64,000 nucleotides of DNA from Pseudopedobacter sp965218985 (GCA_965218985.1 CBDCMP010000007.1:620001-684000), one strand, 5' to 3'. Counted from the stretch's first letter, positions 25,785 through 36,962 are shown. Notes: a model not told the origin generated them from the letters alone. Numbers and translations are program-made.

Positions 25785-28400
25785 TTAATTTTTGGTTTGA
25801 GTGATTTTTTTGTTGGATGGATTGATCAACGAGATTTTGCTATCCCCGTTGATGGTTATTTCTTTATCGCCCACATTCAAATAAAATGCAGACGGTTTTT
25901 GATCATCGGTTTTTGCTTCCCATTTCTGATAGGATATAGATTGTCCACTTCCCACATATATGGATGCAAGGTTGCCCGTTTCATCCGTTGATATTACCGC
26001 ATATCTACCTTTAAATTTGAGGTTAAGTTCATTATCCCCAAAAACAGCATCGTCATTATCCTGGATCATAACATACTGTTGAATGGTCTTTTTATTTACC
26101 TCACTAATAACCACAAAACCCTTAAAAACGTTATTTTCCAAAATTTGCTTCACCGATTTAATAGTACCCTCATTTTCACTGCCACTAAAAGACTCATAAA
26201 CAACCGCAAATGGTTTGTCCCATGCCTCACCATTTTGCCTGATCACTAAAGTTGGAGTAAGTTTTTGATCATAAGGTTTAGGCACTTCATCCGTAATAGG
26301 GGCCATCACTTTTGTATATTCCCTATTTGTATTTCCTGGAATAAAAAGTTTCATGCTTACGCCGCTTTTGCCTAAAGATTTTGCATTGAAAACAGCAGTT
26401 AAATCGTTCGGATAAATCCCAGAAGTGTGTATATCCTTAAAATAATGCCATCCGGGATTTTTATATGCCTTATTTCTTTCCCATTTAGCACCTGCATTTG
26501 CCATATACCTGTTTGCATCTTCTTTCAGCTCAAAATCTTTAGTTGAGGGGGTAATATTTAAAGCATCGCCAATATTGTGATAAACATAATCATGGTATTG
26601 ATTTGGCAAAGTGGATTTGGATTTATAAACATCTATGTAATAACCTGTGGTTGGTGAGGTGCGGATAATCCCTAATGTTCTCCATTGCGTGGCTTCTGCT
26701 TTATCGCCCTTATCATCCAAAAAACTGGTGATACTAAAAGAATAATTTGCTGACACGGGTTTTTGAAAATATTCGGGTTCAATCGCTTCCTTTTTTACGG
26801 TATTGATGGCGTTGTTCGCCCAACCTCCTTCGCCTCGTGAAGCACCGTTTACAATCACGGTATTGTGCCCTGCAAAAAGGCGGTAATAATTTTCGTGGTC
26901 TTCTGTTCCATAGGCAGTTCTACCGGCTTTTGGCCCTAAAATATAACCTTGCCCATATAATTCCATGTTCATGCCGCTGGCATGTCCGTGTACAAAAGCA
27001 CCCCCACCAACAAACAACATCAAACCATCTTTTGGATTATCAGTGGTACTTAAATTTCTTTGGACAGATATTCCCGAAAAAGCCAATCCGTTGGTGGTTG
27101 GTTTTGGGTAATCTTTTGCCTCTCCTTCAATTGTAGGACTAAACCAAAGTAATCTTAAAGGCTCAACATAATAAGGATGCGGTTCGTACGAACGCTTGTC
27201 TAACTTAGCCCTATCGTATTCTCCACTTGCCAAACCAGTTTTTATCAATGAGCCAAATTCGTCCATCATTTGCTGCGAGTTGGCAGATTTGCCCAATAAA
27301 TAAGCCATCTCAGCATCGGTATAACCTCTGTGGAAACCACGATGACCATCACCAAATTGAATGGTTTGATTATTATTTGGCCAAGTCAGATTATAAGGAA
27401 CAGATAATGCCATTGGCACTTCCGGGTACTTTTTTCCTAAGTTTAAATCCGGATTATACTTGGTTAATAAAGTCATTAAATAAGTGGTTAAGCCTGTAAC
27501 TCCGCCCGAATAGTTCAAGCTCTCTGGCCAGTTACCGCTGTCTTTAAAAACCTTGGCCACTTTGGGCAAGGCATCCTGATGAGGGGTATCTTTTTCCAAA
27601 TAGTAAGCCAAATCATCGCGTCGTTCTTTTTTGTTGTTTAAAGCAAGGGTATTGCCTACCAAACTTGCCGCCTCTAATACCGGCCAGTTGCAATTTACTA
27701 TCCCATGATTTAAGGCTAAATCTATATAGGTTTTAAAAACCTGTTCGGCTTCTGGGATAGAAACTACATCCTTATTCCCAGTAACAAAATTATATGCCTT
27801 CCCTCCTTTTAATAGGTAGGGATATATAAAATCATACACAATTGGGATTTGAGCCCCTATTTCCCTGGCTTCTCTTAAATGGTTGTCCTGATATGTCCAA
27901 CCTCCGTTGCCCGCTTCCTTTGACGGAGCTATTTGTAACATCGCTTTAACGAATGTGTAAAATACAGAGGTGCTATATTGGGCATATTTTTCTTCCTCCG
28001 TTAAATAATAAAGTATGCCACAATCTATCCCTGTTTGTAAATAGTGTTGTAGTTGATCCCTTCTGGTTGCCGCATCTTTCGCCTTGTCCATGATCACCCT
28101 AAATGGAGGGATTTGATTGGGTTTTTGTAAACTTAAATCATAAGGTAAAGCACTTAGATAAGCTTTTGGATCGTTTTGATAAGCACTTAAATCATCTTGA
28201 ACCCGTTTTGCAAATGCTTTGTAATAATCATTTGCCCATTTGTTGTTTTTTATTTTTTCTAAGATGGCAGCTTTATCATCGGGTTTAACCCAAATCATAG
28301 GTCGGATGGTTTCCTGCGCAACTAGAATTTTAGGCAGGCAAAATCCAATGAAAAGTATAATTGATAATATTGATTTTATGGCTTGCTTTTTAAAACTCAT
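25785..28400 (-). CDS. Heparinase II/III-like polysaccharide lyase (PL40-like)
   Basis: 871 residues with a signal peptide. The N-terminal half is an (alpha/alpha) toroid (ARWNKY-like DDLAYYLEKDTPHQD and HGIVNCNWPVLEAASLVGN), and the second half has the heparinase II/III beta-sandwich: GHASGMNMELYGQGYILGPKAGR and HNTVIVNGASRGEGGW. Large lyases of this build in ulvan loci were placed in PL40. It would cut uronic-acid-containing backbones by beta-elimination at the surface or in the periplasm. It is 9 bp from the upstream GH3 stop-start junction and abuts the GH105 gene. PL15/PL17/PL21-like specificity cannot be excluded. Confidence 0.82.
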   Translation of the reverse strand: MSFKKQAIKSILSIILFIGFCLPKILVAQETIRPMIWVKPDDKAAILEKIKNNKWANDYYKAFAKRVQDDLSAYQNDPKAYLSALPYDLSLQKPNQIPPFRVIMDKAKDAATRRDQLQHYLQTGIDCGILYYLTEEEKYAQYSTSVFYTFVKAMLQIAPSKEAGNGGWTYQDNHLREAREIGAQIPIVYDFIYPYLLKGGKAYNFVTGNKDVVSIPEAEQVFKTYIDLALNHGIVNCNWPVLEAASLVGNTLALNNKKERRDDLAYYLEKDTPHQDALPKVAKVFKDSGNWPESLNYSGGVTGLTTYLMTLLTKYNPDLNLGKKYPEVPMALSVPYNLTWPNNNQTIQFGDGHRGFHRGYTDAEMAYLLGKSANSQQMMDEFGSLIKTGLASGEYDRAKLDKRSYEPHPYYVEPLRLLWFSPTIEGEAKDYPKPTTNGLAFSGISVQRNLSTTDNPKDGLMLFVGGGAFVHGHASGMNMELYGQGYILGPKAGRTAYGTEDHENYYRLFAGHNTVIVNGASRGEGGWANNAINTVKKEAIEPEYFQKPVSANYSFSITSFLDDKGDKAEATQWRTLGIIRTSPTTGYYIDVYKSKSTLPNQYHDYVYHNIGDALNITPSTKDFELKEDANRYMANAGAKWERNKAYKNPGWHYFKDIHTSGIYPNDLTAVFNAKSLGKSGVSMKLFIPGNTNREYTKVMAPITDEVPKPYDQKLTPTLVIRQNGEAWDKPFAVVYESFSGSENEGTIKSVKQILENNVFKGFVVISEVNKKTIQQYVMIQDNDDAVFGDNELNLKFKGRYAVISTDETGNLASIYVGSGQSISYQKWEAKTDDQKPSAFYLNVGDKEITINGDSKISLINPSNKKITQTKN

Positions 28401-28409
28401 CTCTATTAT

Positions 28410-30695
28410 TTATTTAGCACTGGTTAATCTAAAATCAGCTTTTAAGCCCTCAGCAGATGACGTACCTACCTGAACGGTATAATCTCCAACCTCGTACCCA
28501 AACTTCATATCGGCTCTGGTAAATTTCAAGACCTGTGGATTGATGGTGAAAGAGACTTTTTTGGTTTCCCCCGCCTTGAGTTCGATTTTTTGAAAATCCT
28601 TCAATTCCTTATCCGGCCGGGTAACCGAACCAATCAAATCTTTGATATACAATTGGACCACTTCCCTCCCATCTCTGTTTCCCATATTGCTGACATCAAC
28701 AGTTACCGTGATTTTAGATTGAGGATTAATGGTTGCTGAGGAAAGCTTTAGATGATCGTATTTGAAAGTGGTATAACTCAATCCATAGCCGAAAGGATAA
28801 AGGGGCCCGTTTTCTAAAAATAAATACCCTTTTTTAAAGTTTATCTCTTTTTGGCTGTAATGAAAAGGCAATTGCCCAATGGTATGCGGCACCGTTACAG
28901 GTAGTTTTCCTGATGGGTTGATTTGTCCGAAAATTGCCTTTGCAACAGCTTCATTTCCAAATTCGCTCAAATCCCAACAATCCAAAATGGCATCTGCTGA
29001 TTTTGCAAACTCATTGATAGACAATGTTCTTCTATGCTTTAGCACCACAATTATAGGTTTACCCAATGCTTTAACCTGTCTAATCAATTCGTCTTGAGGA
29101 CCAACAGGGTCTATACTTGCCCTGTCTCCTATAGCACCACTAAAAAATCCCTCTTTGGCTGTATATTCATCCCCTCCTAAAAACAACACACATAAATCCG
29201 CATCTTTGGCCATTGAAATCAATTTATCGAAACCTGATTTGGTTTCTGTATTTAGATTGGGCACGCTACTATCCTTGTCTGTTAAGTCAAACCCTTTTTC
29301 TGCTGTAAAAACAAATTGGTTACCTGCAATTTTTTCAAAATCAGCTTGGGCTCCCTCTGATAAAATTGGACCTAAAAGTGCTATTTTTTTGAATTTTGTA
29401 TTTGATGGATTGATGGGTAGAATGGAAGTGCTATTTGCCGATCTATTTTTCAGCAAGACGATGGATTCCTCATCCATTTTTCTGGCGATCGCTAATCCTT
29501 TTGCCGTTCTTACATTATTTTTAACTGTCTCTAAATTGATATAAGGGTTATCAAACAAACCCAATATAAATTTAGTCCTTAACATTCGTGAGGCCGAAGC
29601 ATCAATGTATTTTAACAGTTCCTTATGTGTTTTCACCAATCTGGGCAACAGGGCAAAAGCATCCTCACTGTATAAATCAACATCCATACCTGCTTTTAAT
29701 GCCATCATTGCAGCATCTTCTGGAGTTTCAGCAACTTTCATAAAGAAATTTAGCCTCGCAATATCATTGGCATCAGAGACAACATAACCTTTAAAGCCCC
29801 ATTGATTTTTTAAAACGCCTGTCAATAGCTCATAATTGGCATGGCTGGCAACGCCATTTAAATCGCCATGGGAAGCCATGATACCCAAAGTTTTAGCTTG
29901 CTGAACTGCCGCTTTAAAAGGCGGATAAATTTCATCAATCAACGTACGGGGAGAAATTTCTATCGCCGCAAAGTTTGTTCCGCCTAAAACCTGTCCGTAA
30001 CCCGCAAAGTGCTTGGTTACCGCACCAATATGTGTGCTTTTTAATCCTGTATAATCTCCCTGCACCCCAGTTACCGCACTCACTATCATTTGGGTGGTCA
30101 AATAAGTATCTTCTCCAAACGCTTCGCTCATTCGTCCAAAACGTGGGTCACGAGATAAATCGGCCTCTGGCGAATGGCACATGTGCAAACCGCGTATCCT
30201 AGCTTCCCTCCCAATAATGTCCCAGGTTTGATGCACCAGATCAGGGTTAAAGCTAGCCGCCATATTAATTGGCCGTGCAAATTTAGTGCAGCCTTCTGCA
30301 TCAACACCATTGTAAGATTCGGTGATAAACAAAGCTGGAATACCTAGCCTATTATGGCTGATGATGTATTTTTGCAACTGATTGTTTAAAAGGGCCGCCT
30401 TTTCGGGTTCTAAAAATTCCCCGGGATTTTTAATGCCTGCAATCCCATATTTTAACCTTTCAACAATTCCTTCTTTAAAATCCAACTTGTCATCAGAACT
30501 TAAATCGATGCCAAGGTTGGCATGAAAAATACGCATTTGGGCAACTTTCTCGTTAAGGGTCATCCGGGAAAGTAAATCTTTAACCCGGTTATCAACAGAT
30601 GCACCTTTGTCTTTATAAACTGGGGCAACAGACTGGGCAAAAGCTAAATTTACAAGAAGGAAAAATACTACCAGGCTAAAGCAGGTTCTTTTCAT
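28410..30695 (-). CDS. GH3 beta-glycosidase
   Basis: About 761 residues from the ATG at 30695, which gives the signal peptide MKRTCFSLVVFFLLVNLAFAQ; an in-frame ATG 51 bases upstream is less likely. The three GH3 domains are complete, with nucleophile Asp in GYVVSDANDIARL (Asp325 of the longest frame), the sandwich domain, and a C-terminal Fn3-like domain (REVVQLYIKDLIGSVTRPDKELKDF). SDAND is the beta-glucosidase-type version of the motif, different from the SDCGA of the other GH3, so the two are not recent duplicates. It heads the lyase-GH105 operon and is the first gene after the HTCS on this strand. Confidence 0.93.
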   Translation of the reverse strand: MKRTCFSLVVFFLLVNLAFAQSVAPVYKDKGASVDNRVKDLLSRMTLNEKVAQMRIFHANLGIDLSSDDKLDFKEGIVERLKYGIAGIKNPGEFLEPEKAALLNNQLQKYIISHNRLGIPALFITESYNGVDAEGCTKFARPINMAASFNPDLVHQTWDIIGREARIRGLHMCHSPEADLSRDPRFGRMSEAFGEDTYLTTQMIVSAVTGVQGDYTGLKSTHIGAVTKHFAGYGQVLGGTNFAAIEISPRTLIDEIYPPFKAAVQQAKTLGIMASHGDLNGVASHANYELLTGVLKNQWGFKGYVVSDANDIARLNFFMKVAETPEDAAMMALKAGMDVDLYSEDAFALLPRLVKTHKELLKYIDASASRMLRTKFILGLFDNPYINLETVKNNVRTAKGLAIARKMDEESIVLLKNRSANSTSILPINPSNTKFKKIALLGPILSEGAQADFEKIAGNQFVFTAEKGFDLTDKDSSVPNLNTETKSGFDKLISMAKDADLCVLFLGGDEYTAKEGFFSGAIGDRASIDPVGPQDELIRQVKALGKPIIVVLKHRRTLSINEFAKSADAILDCWDLSEFGNEAVAKAIFGQINPSGKLPVTVPHTIGQLPFHYSQKEINFKKGYLFLENGPLYPFGYGLSYTTFKYDHLKLSSATINPQSKITVTVDVSNMGNRDGREVVQLYIKDLIGSVTRPDKELKDFQKIELKAGETKKVSFTINPQVLKFTRADMKFGYEVGDYTVQVGTSSAEGLKADFRLTSAK

Positions 30696-30882
30696 TTGAA
30701 ATAGATATTTAAAATTAAATCTCGATAAAGATTTAACAATTATCATTAATAGGTTTTGGTTAATTTAGAATTTAAAAGTAAGAAGATGGGGAAAGAAAAT
30801 AATCCAAGAGACAGGTAATATAATTTATTCAGAAAATATGATCTTTCCTTAAAAAACTGAAAATCAACAAATTAACTACTTT

Positions 30883-33800
30883 CTAATTTTTGAATTTCTC
30901 GGCATATATTTTAGGGCTGATATTCAGATGTTTTTTAAAGATTTTTGAGAAATAACTGGGGTCTTTAAAACCAACCTTATACCCAATTTCTGCAATGCTG
31001 TATCTGTTTTGTTCAATCATACTTGCCGCATATTTCATACGTATGCTCAAAATAAATTCATTGGGTGTTTGGTTGGCCCATGATTTTATTTTTGTAAAAA
31101 GCAAAGATCTACTGATTCCTAATTCTTCGCTAAATTGATCTATCCCAAATAACTCATTGGAAATATTATTTTTCACAATCTCGTAAGCTTTATACCTCAT
31201 TGTTTCTTCTAAGGTATTGGTTGATGAGTCTGTAGGAATGATATTTAAGTTAAGAAACTTTTCTTTCATGCGATGATGTGTGCTGATAATATTCTTACAT
31301 TTTAAAATGAGTTCATTCACTTCGAAGGGCTTATATAAATAATCATCTGCACCAGATTTTAGACCATCAAATTTATAGATTAAAGATGTTCTGGCAGATA
31401 GTAGAATAAAGGGGATATGGCTGGTTCTAACATCAGTTTTTATTTTCTGACAAAACGCCAATCCATCCATTTCGGGCATCATCATATCACTGACTATCAA
31501 GCAGGGTTGTTTGATGATTGCACTTTGAAAACCTAAGACACCATTTTCTACCAGTACCACGTTGTAATAATCTGAAAGGATGTTTTTTATAAAACTCCCG
31601 ACTTCTAAATTATCTTCCACTACTAAGACGCATTCCTTATCTGTGCCTGCTTCCCATTCAAAATCTTTTGGGATTTCATTGTTTGGGGTCTCCATACTAT
31701 TGTATAAAGAAACATCATTTTCCTTAAATTCTGCAACCACTTCATTTTCTGAAAGGTGGCTTTTACCCCTGGGTAAATGCGTGGTGAAAACGCTTCCTTT
31801 CCCGTCTTCGCTACTTACCTTTATTTTTCCTTTGTGTAAATCTATCACACTTTTAACAATGGCCAAACCAATACCAGAGCCGTATTTAAAATGTCCATAA
31901 TTTTTTCGCCCCTGAATTTCATAAAATTGATCAAAAATTTTCTCCAGTTCACAAGCCTTCATCCCATCGCCGCTATCTTTTACTGAGACCACTACCTCAT
32001 CTTCAGATTTTAAGATCTCTAAATATATAATACCCTTTTGAGGAGTATGTTTAAAAGCGTTGGACAATAAGTTATAAAATACTTTCTCCAGTTTTTCAGG
32101 ATCAAAATAAACCATAATAGTTTCTTCCTCTGACTTGAACTGATAATCGTAATTGTTGAGCTTGGCCTGTGGTAAAAAAGATAAAAATATCTCTTTTAAA
32201 AATTCTACGATATTGCCTTCGGCAGCTTTAATAGCAAGTTGATGATCTTCAAATTTCCTAAAATCAAGCAATTCGTTTATTAATTTAGTGAGCTGATCTG
32301 CATTTTTTTTGATGTTTAAAAGTGGGGAATAATATTTATAAGGCCCTTTATAATCTTCTATCAGTTTTTGCAAAGGACCAGAGATAAGGGTTAAAGGTGT
32401 TCTGAATTCATGAGAGACGTTAGTGAAAAACTGTAGCTTTTGTTGATTCAATTTTTGTTGATTATCCAATTCAAGCGTTTCTAAATCCAATTTATGCTGT
32501 AATACTAACTTAGATTGGAAGAAATAAACAAAAGCGGCAAAAGCACCTAATATTACAGAGATATAAAAAAGATAGGCCCACCAGGTTTTCCAGGGTGCAC
32601 TGTTCACCACAATTTCTAAACTGCTGGTTTCTGCTGTTTTATAGCCATCTCCATTTATCCCTTTTACTTCAAAAGTATAAGTCCCGCCTTGTTGTATGGT
32701 AAAAGAAACGGAAGGATTATTAACCGTTGTCCATTTATCATCAAGCCCCTTTAATCGGTATCGGTAAACTTTTTTACCGTGAATGATATAATTTGGCATA
32801 GAAAAATTGATGGTAAAAATATTCTGGTTATAATCCAGATTTATCTTTTTTGTTTCGATAATACTTTTTTTAAGGATGCCTGTACTATCTCCAACTTCTA
32901 CTTCTTTATCAAATAATTTAAAATTGGTGATCACAATTCTAGGTGCAGATTTATTGACGGTGCCTAGCTCTTTCGGATTAAATGATGTCACCCCTGAAGC
33001 TCCGCCGAAATAAATACGTCCATCTTTTGAATACAATTTTGAACCTCTTGAGAAAGCATTGGGGGCAATCCCATCATTAAGATTAAAAATTTTTGATATT
33101 GCTTTGCTCGGGTTGTATCTCAATATCCCTTTGTCTGTACTTAACCAAAGCAGTTGGTTATCATCCTGAAGAACAGAAAAAACAGCAATATCTTTATCTA
33201 CACCAGAATTATATAATTTCCCGTTTTTCAAGAATAAAAGACCCATATTTAAAGTGCCTATCCATATTTGCCCGTTCTGGTCTTTAAAAATATCCTGTAC
33301 ACTGATTTTTTGTTCGTCTTTTTTGTTGGCAAGGGAAAAGTTATCAAACTTAAATTCACTTTCTGTTGCTTGGTTAGCTTTAGTAATTACGCAAAGGCCA
33401 GATGGCGTACCCATATATAAATCGCCATTATTGTCTACCAATAAATCTCTAATAGTATTGCTGGGGAGAGAAGTTTTATCATCATCATTATGTTTTAGCC
33501 TCATCACACTTCCTGTATTTGGATCCAATATATTTAAACCCGAATTTAGTGTGCCCGCCCAAACTTTGCCATTAAAACCCTGTACTATTGATATGATTTT
33601 ATTAGAACTAATAGAGTTTTTATCATTTTGCTGATTCTTGTAAATTACGCTGGCTTTAGTTTTGATATTGTAAGAAATGAGGCCCGAATTAAAAGTGCCA
33701 ATCCAAATTTTACCCTTTCCATTCAAAAACATAGTTTTAATGGCCCCTATTTTCTCCTGTTCATTGAGCCTATTTACATATTCGTATTGGTTAGTTTTTA

Positions 33801-34971
33801 CGTCCCAAACAGAAATGCCCTCGCCCTCGGTCCCAAAATAAATTTTATCACCGCCATCTTGCAAAATCGAGCTCACCACTTTAAAACCTAATTTATGCCC
33901 ATTACCCTCATCAATCTGAGAAAAATTAAGCTGCTTTTCGTTCCAGTAATTTATACCTCCGTAATAACTGCCTATCCAAACAGAACCATACTCATCACTG
34001 TATAAAAACTTTATTTTGTTATCCACTAAACTTAATGGGAAATCAGGATCGTGTTTGATATGGTTGGTAACTTTAAAAGAATCTATCAATGTAATTCCAT
34101 CATAAGTGCCCACCCATAAACGTTGGTTTTTATCTATGGTTAGCGCCCTGATGACATCATTGGTTAGGTTTTTATTGAAATGGATAAATTGATTTTTCTT
34201 GATATCGAAATAATCTAATCCGGCTTGAGTGCCCACCCACAAATTCCCCATCTTATCTTCCAACAAAACATTGATGACATCATTAATCATGCTTTTGTTA
34301 TCGGACGGGCGATTTTTGAAAGCCTGTACTTTAAATTTGTTGTTTCTCTTATCAACAAACTGATATAAACCAGCATCTGTACCTATCCAAATTTTTCCAT
34401 CCTTTTTCTGGTAAATGCAATTTATTGAGTTAAAACTGGATGTAAGTTTATTTAAAACTTGGGTTAGCTTTTTTTTGGTTGGGTCATATACTCTTATCCC
34501 AATATTAGTTCCTAACCAAATCTCGCCGTTAGCCATCTCTTTTACACATTTAACAAAAGTTAAAGGAGTGTCATTAGTTTCATTTTTAAAAAAATTTTCG
34601 GCACTATCTAAAACGGGATCATAAATCCAAACACCCTTATCGGCCGCAATCCATATTTTCCCGTAGCTATCAATATGGATATCATTGATATTACCGGTTT
34701 CTTTTGGGTTGATGTTTTTAAATTTCGACTCTATAGTTTTAAGTTCTATCCCGTCAAATCTTATTAAACCCCTTGCCGTCCCAAACCACATGATACCTCT
34801 TTTGTCTTGTGCAATGGATGTTACCGAGTTAAGAAAAAATTGGTTGGAAGTAGAAATATGGCTAAACTTATTAAACACATAATCTTGGGCAATTGCCCTA
34901 TTTATTGAACAAAACGGAAATACCAATAACACCGTTAACACTCCTATTTTTAATTTTTCACTAAATGCCAT
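30883..34971 (-). CDS. Hybrid two-component system regulator (HTCS)
   Basis: About 1362 residues, a one-protein sensor/regulator of PULs. Order: signal peptide (start at 34971, MAFSEKLKIGVLTVLLVF), 14-bladed Reg_prop double propeller (repeats of the type IWIGTxxGL), Y_Y_Y domain, transmembrane helix WWAYLFYISVILGAFAAFVYFF, histidine kinase with His in NVSHEFRTPL (874 in the longest frame), HATPase, receiver with Asp1182 (IVSDMMMPEMDG), and a C-terminal AraC-type HTH (IAEIGYKVGFKDPSYFSKIFKK). It binds an oligosaccharide in the periplasm and activates PUL promoters. Its neighbours suggest an ulvan fragment as inducer. It is the only HTCS in the window. Confidence 0.95.
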   Translation of the reverse strand: MAFSEKLKIGVLTVLLVFPFCSINRAIAQDYVFNKFSHISTSNQFFLNSVTSIAQDKRGIMWFGTARGLIRFDGIELKTIESKFKNINPKETGNINDIHIDSYGKIWIAADKGVWIYDPVLDSAENFFKNETNDTPLTFVKCVKEMANGEIWLGTNIGIRVYDPTKKKLTQVLNKLTSSFNSINCIYQKKDGKIWIGTDAGLYQFVDKRNNKFKVQAFKNRPSDNKSMINDVINVLLEDKMGNLWVGTQAGLDYFDIKKNQFIHFNKNLTNDVIRALTIDKNQRLWVGTYDGITLIDSFKVTNHIKHDPDFPLSLVDNKIKFLYSDEYGSVWIGSYYGGINYWNEKQLNFSQIDEGNGHKLGFKVVSSILQDGGDKIYFGTEGEGISVWDVKTNQYEYVNRLNEQEKIGAIKTMFLNGKGKIWIGTFNSGLISYNIKTKASVIYKNQQNDKNSISSNKIISIVQGFNGKVWAGTLNSGLNILDPNTGSVMRLKHNDDDKTSLPSNTIRDLLVDNNGDLYMGTPSGLCVITKANQATESEFKFDNFSLANKKDEQKISVQDIFKDQNGQIWIGTLNMGLLFLKNGKLYNSGVDKDIAVFSVLQDDNQLLWLSTDKGILRYNPSKAISKIFNLNDGIAPNAFSRGSKLYSKDGRIYFGGASGVTSFNPKELGTVNKSAPRIVITNFKLFDKEVEVGDSTGILKKSIIETKKINLDYNQNIFTINFSMPNYIIHGKKVYRYRLKGLDDKWTTVNNPSVSFTIQQGGTYTFEVKGINGDGYKTAETSSLEIVVNSAPWKTWWAYLFYISVILGAFAAFVYFFQSKLVLQHKLDLETLELDNQQKLNQQKLQFFTNVSHEFRTPLTLISGPLQKLIEDYKGPYKYYSPLLNIKKNADQLTKLINELLDFRKFEDHQLAIKAAEGNIVEFLKEIFLSFLPQAKLNNYDYQFKSEEETIMVYFDPEKLEKVFYNLLSNAFKHTPQKGIIYLEILKSEDEVVVSVKDSGDGMKACELEKIFDQFYEIQGRKNYGHFKYGSGIGLAIVKSVIDLHKGKIKVSSEDGKGSVFTTHLPRGKSHLSENEVVAEFKENDVSLYNSMETPNNEIPKDFEWEAGTDKECVLVVEDNLEVGSFIKNILSDYYNVVLVENGVLGFQSAIIKQPCLIVSDMMMPEMDGLAFCQKIKTDVRTSHIPFILLSARTSLIYKFDGLKSGADDYLYKPFEVNELILKCKNIISTHHRMKEKFLNLNIIPTDSSTNTLEETMRYKAYEIVKNNISNELFGIDQFSEELGISRSLLFTKIKSWANQTPNEFILSIRMKYAASMIEQNRYSIAEIGYKVGFKDPSYFSKIFKKHLNISPKIYAEKFKN

Positions 34972-35115
34972 GAGTGATTTTAGTATGCTTAAAATTGACA
35001 ATTTATTTTCAATTTCATAAAAATGAATCATTAGGATGTTTACGTTTTAGTACAATTGGTATTTAAAATTAAGATTTTAATTGAATTAAAACAGAAAAAT
35101 TAACGCTTTAATCTT

Positions 35116-35313
35116 CTATTTTTTTTTTGAAGGTGGTGTAATCGTAAGAGACGATTTTGAACTCGTACCTGAGAAGCTGTCTAAATTGATGTGTTTTGAA
35201 TATTTATAGCCTGTTTTTGAAAGAAGTGTGGCTTTGTTCGGAAGATTGGTGGGCAATTCTACAATCTTAAAATTGCTCCTTTTGCGCGAATACCCGTAAT
35301 CTGTAAAAACTAT
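35116..35313 (-). pseudogene. C-terminal remnant of an unidentified protein
   Basis: A frame of about 65 codons without a start codon reads FTDYGYSRKRSNFKIVELPT and ends with a Ser/Thr/Lys-rich tail before a stop at 35116. The composition is protein-like and the upstream boundary is a stop codon, as expected for a degraded gene. I do not recognise the family. It lies between the truncated susD and the HTCS, in the part of the locus that has suffered deletions. Confidence 0.3.
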
Positions 35314-35483
35314 CTACTGTTAAGTTAAAAGTAGAAAGTCAAAAGATTGATATCATTGATAATAAGTAATTTAAAAAGATGATTTTTCGTCATTTTATGA
35401 TTAACATTACACTACCATATTTTTTCCGCAGATTTCATTGAACTCAAGAAGGTGCTTGTTGAGAATTTCTATATTTTTTATTG
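35314..35483. other. Gene-free stretch downstream of truncated susD
   Basis: AT-rich, with stops in all frames. No promoter or structure could be assigned. Together with the remnant at 35116-35313 it makes up the ~450 bp between the susD terminator and the HTCS gene. Confidence 0.4.
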
Positions 35484-35521
35484 AAAAGAGGTAAGGCCAT
35501 AGGATACCTTACCTCTTTTTA
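35484..35521 (-). terminator. Intrinsic terminator after truncated susD
   Basis: AAAAGAGGTAAGG and CCTTACCTCTTTTT form a 12-13 bp stem around a ~9-base loop, with T runs on both sides, so it can work in both directions. It starts 8 bases after the susD stop codon. Confidence 0.8.
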
Positions 35522-35528
35522 ACCAAAA

Positions 35529-36962
35529 TCACCAATTGGGATTTTGAGAAATATTAGGGTTTTGAGAAATCACGCTCAGCGGGATTGGCCATAAATAATC
35601 TTTATTTTCATCAAAAACTGATGGATAAAAGGCCGTTCCTTTTCTTGCGTCTATATAAGGGATACCGTTGACCATAGTGGTTTGTACTTTAGCTTTCGGA
35701 TATCTTGCTATTGCTGCAGCATCCCAGCGGATGCCTAAATCTGGCAACTCTAACTTTTTACCTTGTTTCCATCGGCGCAAATCATTGTACCGGTGACCTT
35801 CTAAAAACAACTCTACCCGTCTTTCTCTTCTTATTTCAACAATCAGGGCAGAAACACCATCATTTGCGTATTTGGGATCCATCGGAGGATTCATCGATAA
35901 ATAGGCAGAAGTTGCTAAACCCGCTCTTTTTCTCAACTTATTGATGGTATTGTCTAAATCTTCTTGGGTGATTGTTCCCAATTCTGCTTTTGCTTCCGCA
36001 TAATTCAAAAACACCTCCCCTAAACGCAAACATGGAGGAGAACAGGTATGTTGATCTCTTGGGGCCAATTCATCAACAGCATTCCAATGCTTAACCACAT
36101 GATATCCGGTATTGGATAAATTTCTTCCTCCTGCCATACCAATTATACGGGGATAAGTATTTGCCAAATCATTGGAATAATTTAATCTTTCCTGATCTGC
36201 AGGGTTTAAAACACATTGTCTCAAACGCATATCACGGTTCACAAAAGTGCTTTCAATGGTATTATCTCCCTGATAACGGGGAGATAACGTAATTGGCAAG
36301 CCATCATCACATAAAACATCATCTACAAAACTTTTAGTTGCCCCACCATTGTAATTCCAAAATAAACGTGAAGCAAAGTGTCCGTTTATTAAGGCTTCAT
36401 ACTTTCTCCAATAGATCACCTCGGGGTTGCCCACCTGGGTAGTTGATGATAAAGCATAACGATAATCGTTTATAGGGTTACCGGTATCATAAAGTTTAAA
36501 ACCGCCATTGTCCATTAATTCTTTTGAAGCATTAACACATTCGGTTATCCATTTATCAGCATTTGGCAAGCCATGATATTTTCTCCAAGTACCTTCAAAC
36601 AAACATATCCTGGATTTTACAGCTAATGCCACCCATTTGGTTACCCTTCCCGGATTTTGTCCGTCTCCCCAGTTTGCTGGAAGACTGGCAATGGCAAAGT
36701 CTAAATCCTCCAAAACTTTATCCATTACAAAATCTCTGCTGTCTCTTTCTCCATAGAGTTCTTTTGAATCAATGTTCAGCACTTTATCAACCCATTGCAC
36801 ATCGCCAAATTTGCTTACCTTTTCTCCGTAAAACCAACCTCTGAACAACCTAGCTTCCCCCTTGTATTTATCAATTACTTTTTGCTCAACTTTTGCCCGG
36901 TCATAATTTTCTAAGCCCAAATAGCGCAGGGTCCTTTTCAAGAGACCCTGCTTGGACATCAA
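35529..36962 (-). pseudogene. SusD-like protein lacking its N-terminus and its SusC partner
   Basis: 477 codons match the middle and end of SusD/RagB proteins: KGEARLFRGWFYGEKVSKFGD, then VEIRRERRVELFLEGHRYNDLRRW and the C-terminal YLWPIPLSVISQNPN. The signal peptide, lipobox and first ~100 residues with the first TPR helices are missing; the frame instead starts with MMSKQGLLKRT next to a 35-bp tandem duplication. No susC lies upstream; the gene before it is GH27. The product would not be exported and could not cap a TonB transporter. It is best read as the survivor of a deletion that removed susC and the start of susD. Confidence 0.85.
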
